A stretch of DNA of 64,000 bases from Nitrosomonas sp. Its GTDB lineage: Bacteria; Pseudomonadota; Gammaproteobacteria; Burkholderiales; Nitrosomonadaceae. Both the position numbers and the translations under genes were made by a program. Below the pieces are notes generated by a model. It was not told where the DNA came from and did not search any database. It worked only from the letters and a program-made list of their open reading frames with translations. How positions within the stretch are numbered: position 1 is the first letter of the stretch; each line of letters opens with the position of its first letter. The stretch covers positions 1 to 64,000 of the forward strand of contig JADKHF010000004.1 of the NCBI GenBank assembly GCA_016721865.1, read 5' to 3'. This document shows, piece after piece, positions 49,141 to 58,127 of the stretch.

Positions 49141-49391
49141 GAGTATTCCTGCATAGAAAAGCCTAGTCGTGCTGCTTCAACACCCCAGAACCTCTTAACA
49201 AATTCATCACCGCCTGGCATTTTAGTTGTATTCTGAAAATAGATCATGGAATTAAGAATGCCACATGCTCCCGACATCTTGGATATTGCTAAGACTTCTT
49301 GCCCTGATAGATCGTTTTGAGCATTAACATTAGCATTGACAATAAATATAATGAATACTAAGGAAATTAATATAAGGGATTTTAGATGCAT
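49047..49391 (-). pseudogene. Small secreted protein, 3' end replaced by IS sequence
   Basis: ATG 49391 starts a signal peptide 'LILISLVFIIFIVNANVNAQ' followed by 'SKMSGACGILNSMIYFQNTT' and 'GGDEFVKRFWGVEAARLG'. From residue 84 on, the reading frame lies inside the inverted repeat of the IS1182 element (49125-49140), so the last 31 residues ('AVKKSIFARGS...') come from IS DNA. The original C-terminus is not visible on the other side of the element. The native part resembles small periplasmic hypothetical proteins with two cysteines or fewer. Confidence 0.5.
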
Positions 49392-49645
49392 ATATTAAAT
49401 CCTTTTGGGAGAACAAAACTTTAAAAGTGCCTTATTAGCTTGATGAGCTACAAAATAATTTCTTGAGAATTTACTTTGAGTTTTTTTCAAGAGCCTGTTC
49501 CAATATTTCTTTATAACATTCCAAGAATTGAGTAACTGCACTGTACGATCGATTCCTGACAACCTTACCAGAAGCTAGTGTTTAATTGCATAAATAGTTA
49601 TATTTAAGTAATCTCCTGTTTGTTTAACGTAAGCAGGAGGCTCTC

Positions 49646-49730
49646 ATGACACGGGTAGCAGCAAAGGTAACATGCAGCGATCAGGATCGAAAAGAATTGG
49701 AGCGACTGGGATCTAGTCGCACTGATCAAG
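49646..49730 (+). pseudogene. IS630-type transposase N-terminal stub at the array's trailer end
   Basis: ATG 49646 (AGGAGG-like site upstream) reads 'RVAAKVTCSDQDRKELERLG' and then 'SSRT', the usual start of IS630-family transposases. It then runs directly into a partial CRISPR repeat at 49731. Only the first 28 codons or so remain. The 254 nt before it (49392-49645) hold no gene. Confidence 0.55.
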
Positions 49731-52372
49731 CTCGCCCGACCGTGAGGCCGGGCGCTACACAACAACCAAACCTGGTGCCAGACCATTCTTATTGTTTCAA
49801 TCCTCGCCCGACCGTGAGGCCGGGCGCTACCCAACAGCACGATTAGTTTCGATACACTCAGAATCGTTTCAATCCTCGCCCGACCGTGGGGCCGGGCGCT
49901 ACGTCACCTTGACTATATCGACGTGTACGTTGCTTTATTGTTTCAATCCTCGCCCGACCGTGGGGCCGGGCGCTACATACTGCGTAATATATCATCCATC
50001 GCTTCAGGCTCGTTTCAATCCTCGCCCGACCGTGAGGCCGGGCGCTACTTTGCGGCGTTTAGTGCCCGTCGGCGTTATGGCTAGTTTCAATCCTCGCCCG
50101 ACCGTGAGGCCGGGCGCTACACCGTCGAGGGTCTGTTAACGGTTACACTATCAATGTTTCAATCCTCGCCCGACCGTGAGGCCGGGCGCTACAATGATGG
50201 ACGGTTTGAGCAATGCTCTTACTACTGGTTTCAATCCTCGCCCGACCGTGAGGCCGGGCGCTACATATGTAAACATTAATTTAGAAATCGAGGAAATATG
50301 TTTCAATCCTCGCCCGACCGTGAGGCCGGGCGCTACCTTGTGTATAAGCGCCTGTTTGCGCTATCTGATACGTTTCAATCCTCGCCCGACCGTGAGGCCG
50401 GGCGCTACGCCAGCAGGCGCAATGCAGGAAGCATTGACTGCTGTTTCAATCCTCGCCCGACCGTGAGGCCGGGCGCTACTTGATGCAGCAAGACCCTCTG
50501 CAATCCCCTGCCTTGTTTCAATCCTCGCCCGACCGTGAGGCCGGGCGCTACGCATAGAAGAAGCAGATCATTACATGATGTATGAGTTTCAATCCTCGCC
50601 CGACCGTGAGGCCGGGCGCTACATCAACAACATGCCGCCTAATAAGCGGCAAATAAAGTTTCAATCCTCGCCCGACCGTGAGGCCGGGCGCTACCGATCA
50701 TATCAGATTTGTAAAAGCTACTGTAAAAGCGTTTCAATCCTCGCCCGACCGTGAGGCCGGGCGCTACCTCCAAACCCGGTGTTTATACAAGCTGAAGATG
50801 CCGTTTCAATCCTCGCCCGACCGTGAGGCCGGGCGCTACCAAGCCTTGACTATATCGACGTGTATCAGATTATTGTTTCAATCCTCGCCCGACCGTGAGG
50901 CCGGGCGCTACCTCCAGCGCGTAATGACAGCCGCGCAACGTGCGTTTCAATCCTCGCCCGACCGTGAGGCCGGGCGCTACCCCACGTCTCTCGTTGCAGC
51001 GGCATCCATTTGTTCTGTTTCAATCCTCGCCCGACCGTGAGGCCGGGCGCTACCCAAGACAGGAAGTTTCTTCCGTCCGATATCTTCGGTTTCAATCCTC
51101 GCCCGACCGTGAGGCCGGGCGCTACCGCAGAACCATGCGGTAACAGGGATTCAAGGGTTTCAATCCTCGCCCGACCGTGAGGCCGGGCGCTACCGCGCCG
51201 TGTTGACCGTGGCGGTAACTCTATCACTGTTTCAATCCTCGCCCGACCGTGAGGCCGGGCGCTACCGAGAGCCGACCGGCTTGCTGATGGTAGACAAAGT
51301 TTCAATCCTCGCCCGACCGTGAGGCCGGGCGCTACCAATACGCTCTCGAAGTACCCGTCAGTTGATTCAATGTTTCAATCCTCGCCCGACCGTGAGGCCG
51401 GGCGCTACCGCAAGGCATATCCATGACAGAGGCGTTACATATCTGTTTCAATCCTCGCCCGACCGTGAGGCCGGGCGCTACACTGCTTTACTGTGAGTGC
51501 ATCACACGATGTTGTTTCAATCCTCGCCCGACCGTGAGGCCGGGCGCTACCTTATCTTGTCTAACCATTTTGCCAAGCGTTATTTGTTTCAATCCTCGCC
51601 CGACCGTGAGGCCGGGCGCTACCTGTATCGACTGGTCGTATCCACGCAGAGTTTCAATCCTCGCCCGACCGTGAGGCCGGGCGCTACCGGAGCTAGAAAT
51701 ACAACAAACAACAGAATGGAAATGTTTCAATCCTCGCCCGACCGTGAGGCCGGGCGCTACCGGCGCGGCATATATGCGATGTTGCGTCGGATTGTTTCAA
51801 TCCTCGCCCGACCGTGAGGCCGGGCGCTACCCTAACCAGTCGACCCGCTCTGAAATCACTTCACTGGTTTCAATCCTCGCCCGACCGTGAGGCCGGGCGC
51901 TACCGATTCCCAATCTATTATCAGTGCCAAACAATGCATGTTTCAATCCTCGCCCGACCGTGAGGCTTCTGTTTCAATCCTCGCCCGACCGTGAGGCCGG
52001 GCGCTACCAGACAATCTTCCATTAATCCGCATAGGCACGCATCGTTTCAATCCTCGCCCGACCGTGAGGCCGGGCGCTACCCTTGAGTATATGCGCCTGT
52101 TTGAGCGATTTGAAATGTTTCAATCCTCGCCCGACCGTGAGGCCGGGCGCTACCCTTTGTAATGATTGATTGCAGATCACGAAATAATGTTTCAATCCTC
52201 GCCCGACCGTGAGGCCGGGCGCTACCTGGGAAGACCTGTATCACAACGGCGTATCACATCTTGTTTCAATCCTCGCCCGACCGTGAGGCCGGGCGCTACC
52301 CTGGCGCAGGATGACTGATAAGGCACCGTTACAATGTTTCAATCCTCGCCCGACCGTGAGGCCGGGCGCTAC
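49731..52372 (-). CRISPR. Subtype I-C CRISPR array, 38 repeat units
   Basis: The 37-nt repeat, read on the minus strand, starts GTAGCGCCCGGCC and ends GGGCGAGGATTGAAAC, the I-C style handle. A near-perfect stem (CGCCCG..., loop TCAC) lies inside. I count 38 units: 36 full length, a 28-nt fragment at the trailer end (49731-49758) and a 27-nt truncated one (51940-51966) separated from the next by only TTCT. Spacers are 28-37 nt, mostly 35. Transcription is toward low coordinates: cas2 and an AT-rich leader adjoin the high end, and variant repeats (GTGG for GTGA in the loop, at 49866 and 49940) and the broken unit are at the low end. The ORF-like translations across it are not genes. Confidence 0.98.
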
Positions 52373-52553
52373 CAGTACAGTTACAACTTCATCATACAAC
52401 AAAGAATATTGCTGTGAATGCGCGAACTCTCTATTTCTAAGAGAAGGTAACAGCATAACAAGAAATATCCGTTTGAAAGTATTCATAATATTCATTGAGT
52501 TACAAGCATCGCGAACTGGCTGGGGTTTTGCCATTGCTTGTGGTTCGCGCATT
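52373..52553 (-). promoter_or_regulatory. CRISPR leader
   Basis: This 181-bp AT-rich, non-coding stretch lies between the end of cas2 and the first complete repeat. By position it holds the array promoter and the signals that guide Cas1-Cas2 to the first repeat. The base next to the first repeat is C on the plus strand (G in transcript sense), the same base that adjoins nearly all of the younger repeats. Confidence 0.75.
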
Positions 52554-52844
52554 TTAAACAATTAAGGATCCGTCAAAATCAACGGCCTTGAATTTTCCGT
52601 ATTCCTTGACATGCAATTCAACTGGCTCTGTTAAACGATACAACCGGAGATTATCTTCTTTTTCATCAATTTCGGCTAACAGCCTGCGTTCCAGTTCTTC
52701 GTATTGCATGAGATTGACTTTACATTCAAATACCGATTTCTGCACACGTTGTCCGGTTCCTTCGCATATTTTGGCTACGCGCCGAAGTCTTTTTCGTCCT
52801 TCTCTGGTTTCGGTTGAGACATCATAAGTAACGATAATCAGCAT
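52554..52844 (-). CDS. cas2: CRISPR-associated endoribonuclease Cas2
   Basis: 96 residues, ferredoxin-like. 'LIIVTYDVSTETREGRKRLR' with the conserved Asp8, 'CEGTGQRVQKSVFECKVN' and the C-terminal 'YGKFKAVDFDGSLIV' are typical of I-C Cas2. It forms the Cas1-Cas2 integrase that inserts new spacers at the leader end. It is 2 nt downstream of cas1 and directly abuts the leader. Confidence 0.96.
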   Translation of the reverse strand: MLIIVTYDVSTETREGRKRLRRVAKICEGTGQRVQKSVFECKVNLMQYEELERRLLAEIDEKEDNLRLYRLTEPVELHVKEYGKFKAVDFDGSLIV

Positions 52845-52846
52845 AA

Positions 52847-53881
52847 TTATTTCGCCAGGAAAGGGATATACCCGTCCATTTCGCCACGGATGGTGCGCGC
52901 CATGAAACGCGCCTGAAGTTGCGGCAGCAGGCCAATCGGTATTTTTGTTTCCAGTAGCGGATGTGTGACTTCCTCCTGTTTGCGCTCCTGATAGGCCGTC
53001 ACAACAATCTTTCTGGCATCACCTTCCAGATACACCGCCCCGCCTTCGTGTTCTTCGAGATCATGCGCAGTAATTTGACCGCGATTGATCAAGGTCAAGG
53101 CAAGCCGGTCTGCCAGAATGGCGCGAAATTCTTCCATCAGATCCAGCGCCAATGCCGCCCGGCCAGGCCGCACAGCATGTAAAAAGCCCAATTGCGGATC
53201 CAGCCCCACGCTTTCGAGCGCTGAGCGGCAATCGTTCATTACCATGGAATAAAGAAATGACAACAACGCATTGAAGCGGTCGCGTGGCGGGCGGCGTGAC
53301 CGGCCATCCATCGTGAAATGTTCCCGTACATTCAGCCGTACCAAATACGGCAAAGCAGAGAAATAAACTTTTGCAGCATCTCCCTCTATCCCGCGCACCA
53401 CATCCAGATTGCCTGCGACCGGCAGGTTACGAATGGAGTTTGCCAGCGATGCCGCTGCATCACTCAATACTTTCTGATCCTGCGCGTCATTGCTTTCGCG
53501 TGCGCCGCGCATCAATACCTGGCGTGCATTGCGTAATTTCCCGGCAATAACTGCTTGTGCTGTCGTCAAGGCAAATTGTTCATTGGCTGCCACGCGATGT
53601 TGCGCCTGCCGCAGCAGAATGTTGCCGCTAACCGCACCTTCCAAGCGTGCCTTAAAACGCCCATTGCTATTGAGCAACACCAGGCTGATGCCGTCATCGG
53701 CACAGCGATGCATCAGGGCGGGAGAAATCATGACATTGCCAAAACAAACCACAGAACCGAGATGGTGCAACGGCACTTGCAGCTTCTTTTGACGTTCCAC
53801 ATCAATGCGTAGCGTATCGTTTTCCAAATGCGCATAGGCGTTTGGAGTCATAATGTAAAGCGTATTGAGGACCTGATACAT
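52847..53881 (-). CDS. cas1: CRISPR-associated integrase Cas1 (subtype I-C)
   Basis: 344 residues. 'NTLYIMTPNAYAHLENDTLR', 'QVPLHHLGSVVCFGNVMISP' at the N-terminal beta-domain; the all-helical catalytic domain has 'NALLSFLYSMVMNDCRSALE', 'GLDPQLGFLHAVRPGRAALA' (His) and 'LDLMEEFRAILADRLALTLI' (acidic residues). It catalyses spacer integration with Cas2, with Cas4 trimming the ends. The upstream neighbour on this strand, cas4, is 549 nt away, an unusual gap filled by an antitoxin-like gene on the other strand. Confidence 0.97.
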   Translation of the reverse strand: MYQVLNTLYIMTPNAYAHLENDTLRIDVERQKKLQVPLHHLGSVVCFGNVMISPALMHRCADDGISLVLLNSNGRFKARLEGAVSGNILLRQAQHRVAANEQFALTTAQAVIAGKLRNARQVLMRGARESNDAQDQKVLSDAAASLANSIRNLPVAGNLDVVRGIEGDAAKVYFSALPYLVRLNVREHFTMDGRSRRPPRDRFNALLSFLYSMVMNDCRSALESVGLDPQLGFLHAVRPGRAALALDLMEEFRAILADRLALTLINRGQITAHDLEEHEGGAVYLEGDARKIVVTAYQERKQEEVTHPLLETKIPIGLLPQLQARFMARTIRGEMDGYIPFLAK

Positions 53882-53930
53882 TTTGTATTACATTCTGTAA
53901 AATATTTTATGACACATAGGAGAATACAAC

Positions 53931-54248
53931 ATGGCCATGCTCAATATCCTGCTAACTGGCCAAATTGAGCAACAACTTGCCGAAGAAGCCCAGCGGGAAA
54001 ATAAAACACGCACCGAAATCGCGCACGATGCGCTTGCTTGGTATCTCGCAGAGGTCGAGAAAAAACGTTTCATAGATCAACTCCTGGAAGAAGCACGGGA
54101 AGCATACGCAAACGAAAGTATCCGGCAGGAAGCAAAAGCAATCGCCGAGGAATTTCTACCGCTTGAAAATGAAGGACTCGACATCGCTGAAGGCTCCCTA
54201 TCCGGCAACTTGCCGATGACAGAATCAACCGGAAAATGGTGGAAGTAA
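53931..54248 (+). CDS. RHH/MazE-like antitoxin, inserted between cas1 and cas4
   Basis: 105 residues on the plus strand, opposite to the cas genes. 'LNILLTGQIEQQLAEEAQRE' and 'KTRTEIAHDALAWYLAEVEK' form a ribbon-helix-helix-like DNA-binding start. The tail 'REAYANESIRQEAKAIAEEF' and 'PLENEGLDIAEG' is the toxin-binding type seen in antitoxins whose MazF partner follows. The 3' end overlaps an ATG (54236) of a 48-codon frame that does not look like MazF. Its start is 50 nt from that of cas1, divergent, so the two share a promoter region and the protein could affect cas1 expression; that is inference. Confidence 0.65.
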   Translation: MAMLNILLTGQIEQQLAEEAQRENKTRTEIAHDALAWYLAEVEKKRFIDQLLEEAREAYANESIRQEAKAIAEEFLPLENEGLDIAEGSLSGNLPMTESTGKWWK

Positions 54249-54382
54249 TCCGCCGTGCGGACAAGAAATCGGAAAATTCCGGCCTGTTCTGGTTTGTCAG
54301 ATCATTGTGGATCAATCGCGAACCCTGGGTCGTTCCGGCTTTGGAGAAGGGCCGCCGGCCGTCCTCAGCAAAACGGAAATGA
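54236..54382 (+). pseudogene. Possible degraded toxin reading frame
   Basis: A 48-codon frame starts at an ATG that overlaps the end of the antitoxin-like gene, where a MazF-type toxin gene would be expected. The first residues 'MVEVIRRADKK' resemble the start of MazF-like proteins ('EVIRRGDI...'), but the rest does not. It is likely a remnant if anything. Confidence 0.25.
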
Positions 54383-54430
54383 AAGCTGTAGAACGAGCCT
54401 TTCTGAGAGTATGCGCTATGCTCCATTACG

Positions 54431-55063
54431 CTATTCGTCCACGTTAAACAGTTCGGTCAATATTTCGCGTTGATGGGTTCTGGCCGCCAAGGCTTCCGGC
54501 TGGCAAATGTCCTGCAACGAACACTCCTTGCATCGCGAATCATTAACCGGCGGCGGTAATTTACCGGATTCCAGCAAAGCACGTACCGCCGCCACAGTTT
54601 CTTCTACCTGGCGGCGCAATGTATCCGTGATTGACACCTCACGCCGACGGCGTGAAGTGTGATGATAAATCGCGCCATGCGTCACCGGCTTGCCGGTCAT
54701 TTCTTCCAGGCAGATTGCCTGGGCTGCCAATTGTAAATCATCATTCAAGCGTTTCTTGCGTGCACCATGTTTGTATTCCACCGGATAAACACCGCCATCC
54801 TGCCAGAATTCAACCACGTCGCACTTACCCACCAACCCGAGATGGTCCGACCATATCGGCAAGGCATATTCCGTTCGTGCACCTTCTTGAGTAGTCACCC
54901 AGCCCGATTGGTCAACCCGTTCATGCTCGGCGTTACCGCGCGCTGTGTGAATATTGTCCGAGAATTCGCTTTCCAGATAGATCAACCCACAGCGACGCGG
55001 ACAATAGGTATATTGATTGAGGGCGGAAACGTTGATTGGATCATTTTGTTCGTTATTACTCAT
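54431..55063 (-). CDS. cas4: CRISPR-associated exonuclease Cas4
   Basis: 210 residues, RecB-like nuclease with an iron-sulfur cluster. First cysteines C21 and C25 in 'YTYCPRRCGLIY'; the other two or three in 'SRCKECSLQDICQPEAL' (about 177-187). The nuclease core has 'LGLVGKCDVVEF' and 'VYPVEYKHGARKK' (acidic and Lys residues) and 'LQLAAQAICLEEM' (Gln). Cas4 trims prespacers and selects those with a PAM. In I-C it acts with Cas1 and Cas2. Confidence 0.96.
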   Translation of the reverse strand: MSNNEQNDPINVSALNQYTYCPRRCGLIYLESEFSDNIHTARGNAEHERVDQSGWVTTQEGARTEYALPIWSDHLGLVGKCDVVEFWQDGGVYPVEYKHGARKKRLNDDLQLAAQAICLEEMTGKPVTHGAIYHHTSRRRREVSITDTLRRQVEETVAAVRALLESGKLPPPVNDSRCKECSLQDICQPEALAARTHQREILTELFNVDE

Positions 55064-55121
55064 CCACTCATACCGAGCTTGACGTTCAATACAGATCGAA
55101 CCAGATTATAATGTAGCAATT

Positions 55122-55328
55122 TCATACAGTAATTATTTTTTCACGAATGAAAAATAAACGAATGATCTGAGGAATTTCTTCCTTACTGAAGTGACAATGC
55201 ACTGCATCCCGGATCTGAATGTAAAGGCTCTCAGAATCATCGGCCTCGGTAATAATGGAAACCCCAGGCGCATGGGCAATAAATCCACCATCCGGCATCT
55301 CTTCCACAAGAAACAAGATTTCATTCAT
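55122..55328 (-). CDS. HicB-like orphan antitoxin between cas7 and cas4
   Basis: 68 residues. 'EILFLVEEMPDGGFIAHAPG', 'SIITEADDSESLYIQIRDAV' and 'HFSKEEIPQIIRLFFIREK' match the short HicB-like family (a partial RNase-H-like fold, often mis-annotated as 2-oxoisovalerate dehydrogenase). A HicA toxin would normally be next to it; the 59 nt to cas4 leave no room and none is seen upstream. It is in line with the cas operon (25 nt after cas7) and so is probably co-transcribed. Confidence 0.7.
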   Translation of the reverse strand: MNEILFLVEEMPDGGFIAHAPGVSIITEADDSESLYIQIRDAVHCHFSKEEIPQIIRLFFIREKIITV

Positions 55329-55353
55329 GCTGTTATTCTTTTGATTTTTGATA

Positions 55354-56328
55354 TCAGCAGAACGGGATTAAATCCACCCCGTCAGGTAACCTATCTTTAT
55401 TAATTTTAACCACATAATCCGAGAAAGTGCGCGGCGAACCAACCAATCCTCCGCGTTTGTTGATTTGGATAATCGCATTATCAACCGGACGAGAATCCGT
55501 AGAAAAATCCAGCTGTCGCTGCGCGGGGGCGCAGCCGAGCATCGCTTGGCGCACACGCTGAGTAGCATCGCTGTCGGTGCCAACGTGCTTAAACACATAC
55601 AACCCCCGGCAGGACATCACTCCTTTGGAGGCAGATCGGTCGTGATCCCACATGCCTTTCAGCGCATCCCACAGATGAACGAGATCGTCATCGGAAAAGC
55701 CTGTACCTGACGCGAGATTAGCGGAGACGAAGCCTTTGGCAACGTAGAGGCCGTATGGGATGAGTGACTTACGACCCATGGTACGTAGGGAATCTTCTTC
55801 CTGCTTGTTCTCCCATTCTTCATAATCGGCTTTGGTTTTGGCACCAGTCACTTTTTCAGCCACAGCCATACGGGTAATTGAGGCATCTATCGGCAGAATT
55901 GGGTCAATGGATCGCGAGAAGGCAACCTGCACCGGGCCTCGCACCTGTCCGGCATTCGGGCCGGTGGACATGACAGCACCAAAGGTACGTACATCGAAGA
56001 ACTGTTGGCACATCCAGTTGCGAGCATTCCCAACCTGCGTTCTGTTTCCCCCACCTGATGGAGCGCCGCCTGTAGCTTCATGCGCCGCTGTAATCTGTTT
56101 GTTAAGATTAGTTGAATGCTCGATAAAAATAGCATTGGGCGCTTCATTGCCGAAAGCAGCCTGAATATAGTTGCGCACCCGCCGTTTGATAGCCACATCG
56201 GAAACCAGTCCGTGCATGTCTTCCGGGTCAATACGCGGACTGTTACCAGCGTCTGGATCACCATTCGGGTTACCGTTTTCGCAATCGAAAAGATAGAGGA
56301 ATTCGTAACGGTTCTGGATCGCAGTCAT
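55354..56328 (-). CDS. cas7: Cascade backbone protein Cas7 (Csd2, I-C)
   Basis: 324 residues. 'RYEFLYLFDCENGNPNGDPD' and 'NSPRIDPEDMHGLVSDVAIK' at the N-terminus are the Csd2 signature; 'TFGAVMSTGPNAGQVRGPVQ', 'ARSIDPILPIDASITRMAV'-like 'FSRSIDPILPIDASITRMAV' and 'GRKSLIPYGLYVAKGF' follow. Several copies coat the crRNA spacer. The start overlaps the end of cas8c by 4 nt. Confidence 0.96.
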   Translation of the reverse strand: MTAIQNRYEFLYLFDCENGNPNGDPDAGNSPRIDPEDMHGLVSDVAIKRRVRNYIQAAFGNEAPNAIFIEHSTNLNKQITAAHEATGGAPSGGGNRTQVGNARNWMCQQFFDVRTFGAVMSTGPNAGQVRGPVQVAFSRSIDPILPIDASITRMAVAEKVTGAKTKADYEEWENKQEEDSLRTMGRKSLIPYGLYVAKGFVSANLASGTGFSDDDLVHLWDALKGMWDHDRSASKGVMSCRGLYVFKHVGTDSDATQRVRQAMLGCAPAQRQLDFSTDSRPVDNAIIQINKRGGLVGSPRTFSDYVVKINKDRLPDGVDLIPFC

Positions 56329-58127
56329 TTTGTTTCTCCTTGTGCAGTTTCGTTGAATTTCTTGCCTTCACGCAGTGCGGCGAGTTGCTGGTAATAACCA
56401 AGAGCGAACAGCCCTTGACCGTTAAGGTCGAGTATGCGTGGCGCACCATCACCCAAGTGCCCCATCACATCAGCAATCTGGTTTTCGTACCAAAAGGCCA
56501 AGCCGCCTTCGAGCTTGCCCAAGTGGTTGCGTGCGTTGCTGACCAGTCGCCCGATAATTAGTCCCGGTGTCTGGCTGGCGGCAGCATAATAGCGTTGCAC
56601 CACGCCCGCACCCACATCGCCGAGTGCTGCGCGTTGCAAATTGGCAAGTATGGCAAGCAGACGCCCGCAGTGGTAAGCGGGTGCGGGGTGGTCGGGGTTG
56701 AGATAGGCAGTCATGGTTGTGTTACCTCCTGAGTTGAGTCGAACGAAATAGGCTTTGATGAGACCCATGCGGGCATGGTTGAACGGGGGCTGGTCTTTAT
56801 CAACAAGATCGGCACGAAAGCGAGCCAAGGCTTGAGCCATCAGTGGTTGTGGAATGGGCAGGTGCTGCACCGCCACTTTCCATAACGTGGCGGCACTGGG
56901 CGCGGGCAATTGCTTCAGGTTTTCCGAAATAGATTTTTTCTGGTCATTTCTGACCAATGCCAAGCAGACTTCATAGAACTTGGGATCGTGGGCAATTTTT
57001 TCCCCGTCGCAGTCTTTCCTATCTCCGGCGATGACAATAGCGAAATCGGCAAACCACGCCTCGATGTTGCGCACTAAATCCTCGAAACGCCCTTGCATCC
57101 AGTCGCGTACCATCACTCGCCCGGATGCGCCGGAAAGCGTCAGCGCGTAATAATGGTTGTTACCCAAATCAGCGCGCGTTCCGCTGCGAATCGCATCAAG
57201 CAAACGACGCGCTACCGCTTGTGCCGCCGCCTCGGTTTGTTCTTGCGACTCGAAGCCGTTTAACCACTCCAACGGATCATCCTGTGGGGCAATCTGTTGC
57301 TTGAACCAATGAACCACCAGAGAGTTGGCAAGTTTGCGTGAATGATCGCGAATCAAGTTGTTGAGACCGTCCACATATTTCTGTGCAGCCTCGGCGCTCA
57401 TGGCGGCGTTGGCAGATTGATTCAGACCGAAAGAGCCGAAAGCCGCTTTGTCGAAACCGACCATCACATCGCCCATACTCAATCCACCAACACCAGATAG
57501 CCCAGTGATTTTTGGTTGGGTCAACAAAGGCTGAGTTGCCTCACCACTGAGGAAACAGACCATTGAGCCATCGGTAGCATTACCTGAAATTGTTACGGAA
57601 TCAGGTACGTCATCGCCCATGTCTAACTTGCGCCATTCGCGCCACCATGCTTGGATTACTGCATCCTCTCGCGGATCAATGCCATCTATCCGAAAACTGA
57701 GCCAGTCGGCAGGTTTTGCCTTTCTCACGGTGAGTGCTTCACGTATAACTTCGAGGCATGATTCATTATTTAGCGCATTTACCAGCGCACTGAGTGCAGG
57801 GGCCGCATCGGTAGCCTTACTTAGCATCTCAACAAAGAATCTGTGCTTATCTTCGGTACCGGCAATTTTCTTTGCTTCCTCATTGGCTTTGAACATAAGT
57901 ACCACTGTCTGCACAGTTTCCACCAGAAAGTGAGACTTGCCACCCGCATTCATAGCATGCATATCCGGGCAACGGTGATGCATTGCTCCGCGTTTGCCAT
58001 CGCCTAGCGGAAGCACGTTGAGAAAACGTCCGTCAGTGGCAAGCTCTATGCACCAGCGCACCTCGCGAGTTTTGAAACCGGGTTCGGAATCAAGTCCGCC
58101 GCCATATTCCATCAGTTCTTGCAGCAT
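56325..58127 (-). CDS. cas8c: Cascade large subunit Cas8c (Csd1)
   Basis: 600 residues from ATG 58127, which follows AGGAGA; an upstream in-frame start (58166) lacks a good site. 'MLQELMEYGGGLDSEPGFKT' and 'FLNVLPLGDGKR' open the protein; 'GNATDGSMVCFLSGEATQPL', 'AFGSFGLNQSANAAMSAEAA' and 'NHYYALTLSGASGRVMVRDW' are Csd1 hallmarks. It recognises the PAM and recruits Cas3. The gene lies inside the operon with 38 nt overlap to the end of cas5c and 4 nt to cas7. Confidence 0.96.
   Translation of the reverse strand: MLQELMEYGGGLDSEPGFKTREVRWCIELATDGRFLNVLPLGDGKRGAMHHRCPDMHAMNAGGKSHFLVETVQTVVLMFKANEEAKKIAGTEDKHRFFVEMLSKATDAAPALSALVNALNNESCLEVIREALTVRKAKPADWLSFRIDGIDPREDAVIQAWWREWRKLDMGDDVPDSVTISGNATDGSMVCFLSGEATQPLLTQPKITGLSGVGGLSMGDVMVGFDKAAFGSFGLNQSANAAMSAEAAQKYVDGLNNLIRDHSRKLANSLVVHWFKQQIAPQDDPLEWLNGFESQEQTEAAAQAVARRLLDAIRSGTRADLGNNHYYALTLSGASGRVMVRDWMQGRFEDLVRNIEAWFADFAIVIAGDRKDCDGEKIAHDPKFYEVCLALVRNDQKKSISENLKQLPAPSAATLWKVAVQHLPIPQPLMAQALARFRADLVDKDQPPFNHARMGLIKAYFVRLNSGGNTTMTAYLNPDHPAPAYHCGRLLAILANLQRAALGDVGAGVVQRYYAAASQTPGLIIGRLVSNARNHLGKLEGGLAFWYENQIADVMGHLGDGAPRILDLNGQGLFALGYYQQLAALREGKKFNETAQGETK

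Noticed and set aside
49731..52372. Open frames across the array with repeated Arg-Pro-Thr-Val-Arg-Pro-Gly motifs
   Set aside because: They are translations of the CRISPR repeat, whose 37 nt plus about 35-nt spacers often keeps a frame open; not genes.
54236..54382. Functional MazF toxin partner of the antitoxin-like gene
   Set aside because: Only the first residues resemble MazF; the rest lacks its motifs. Listed only as a possible remnant.
55122..55328. 2-oxoisovalerate dehydrogenase fragment
   Set aside because: Common wrong label for this short HicB-like family; no dehydrogenase motif is present.
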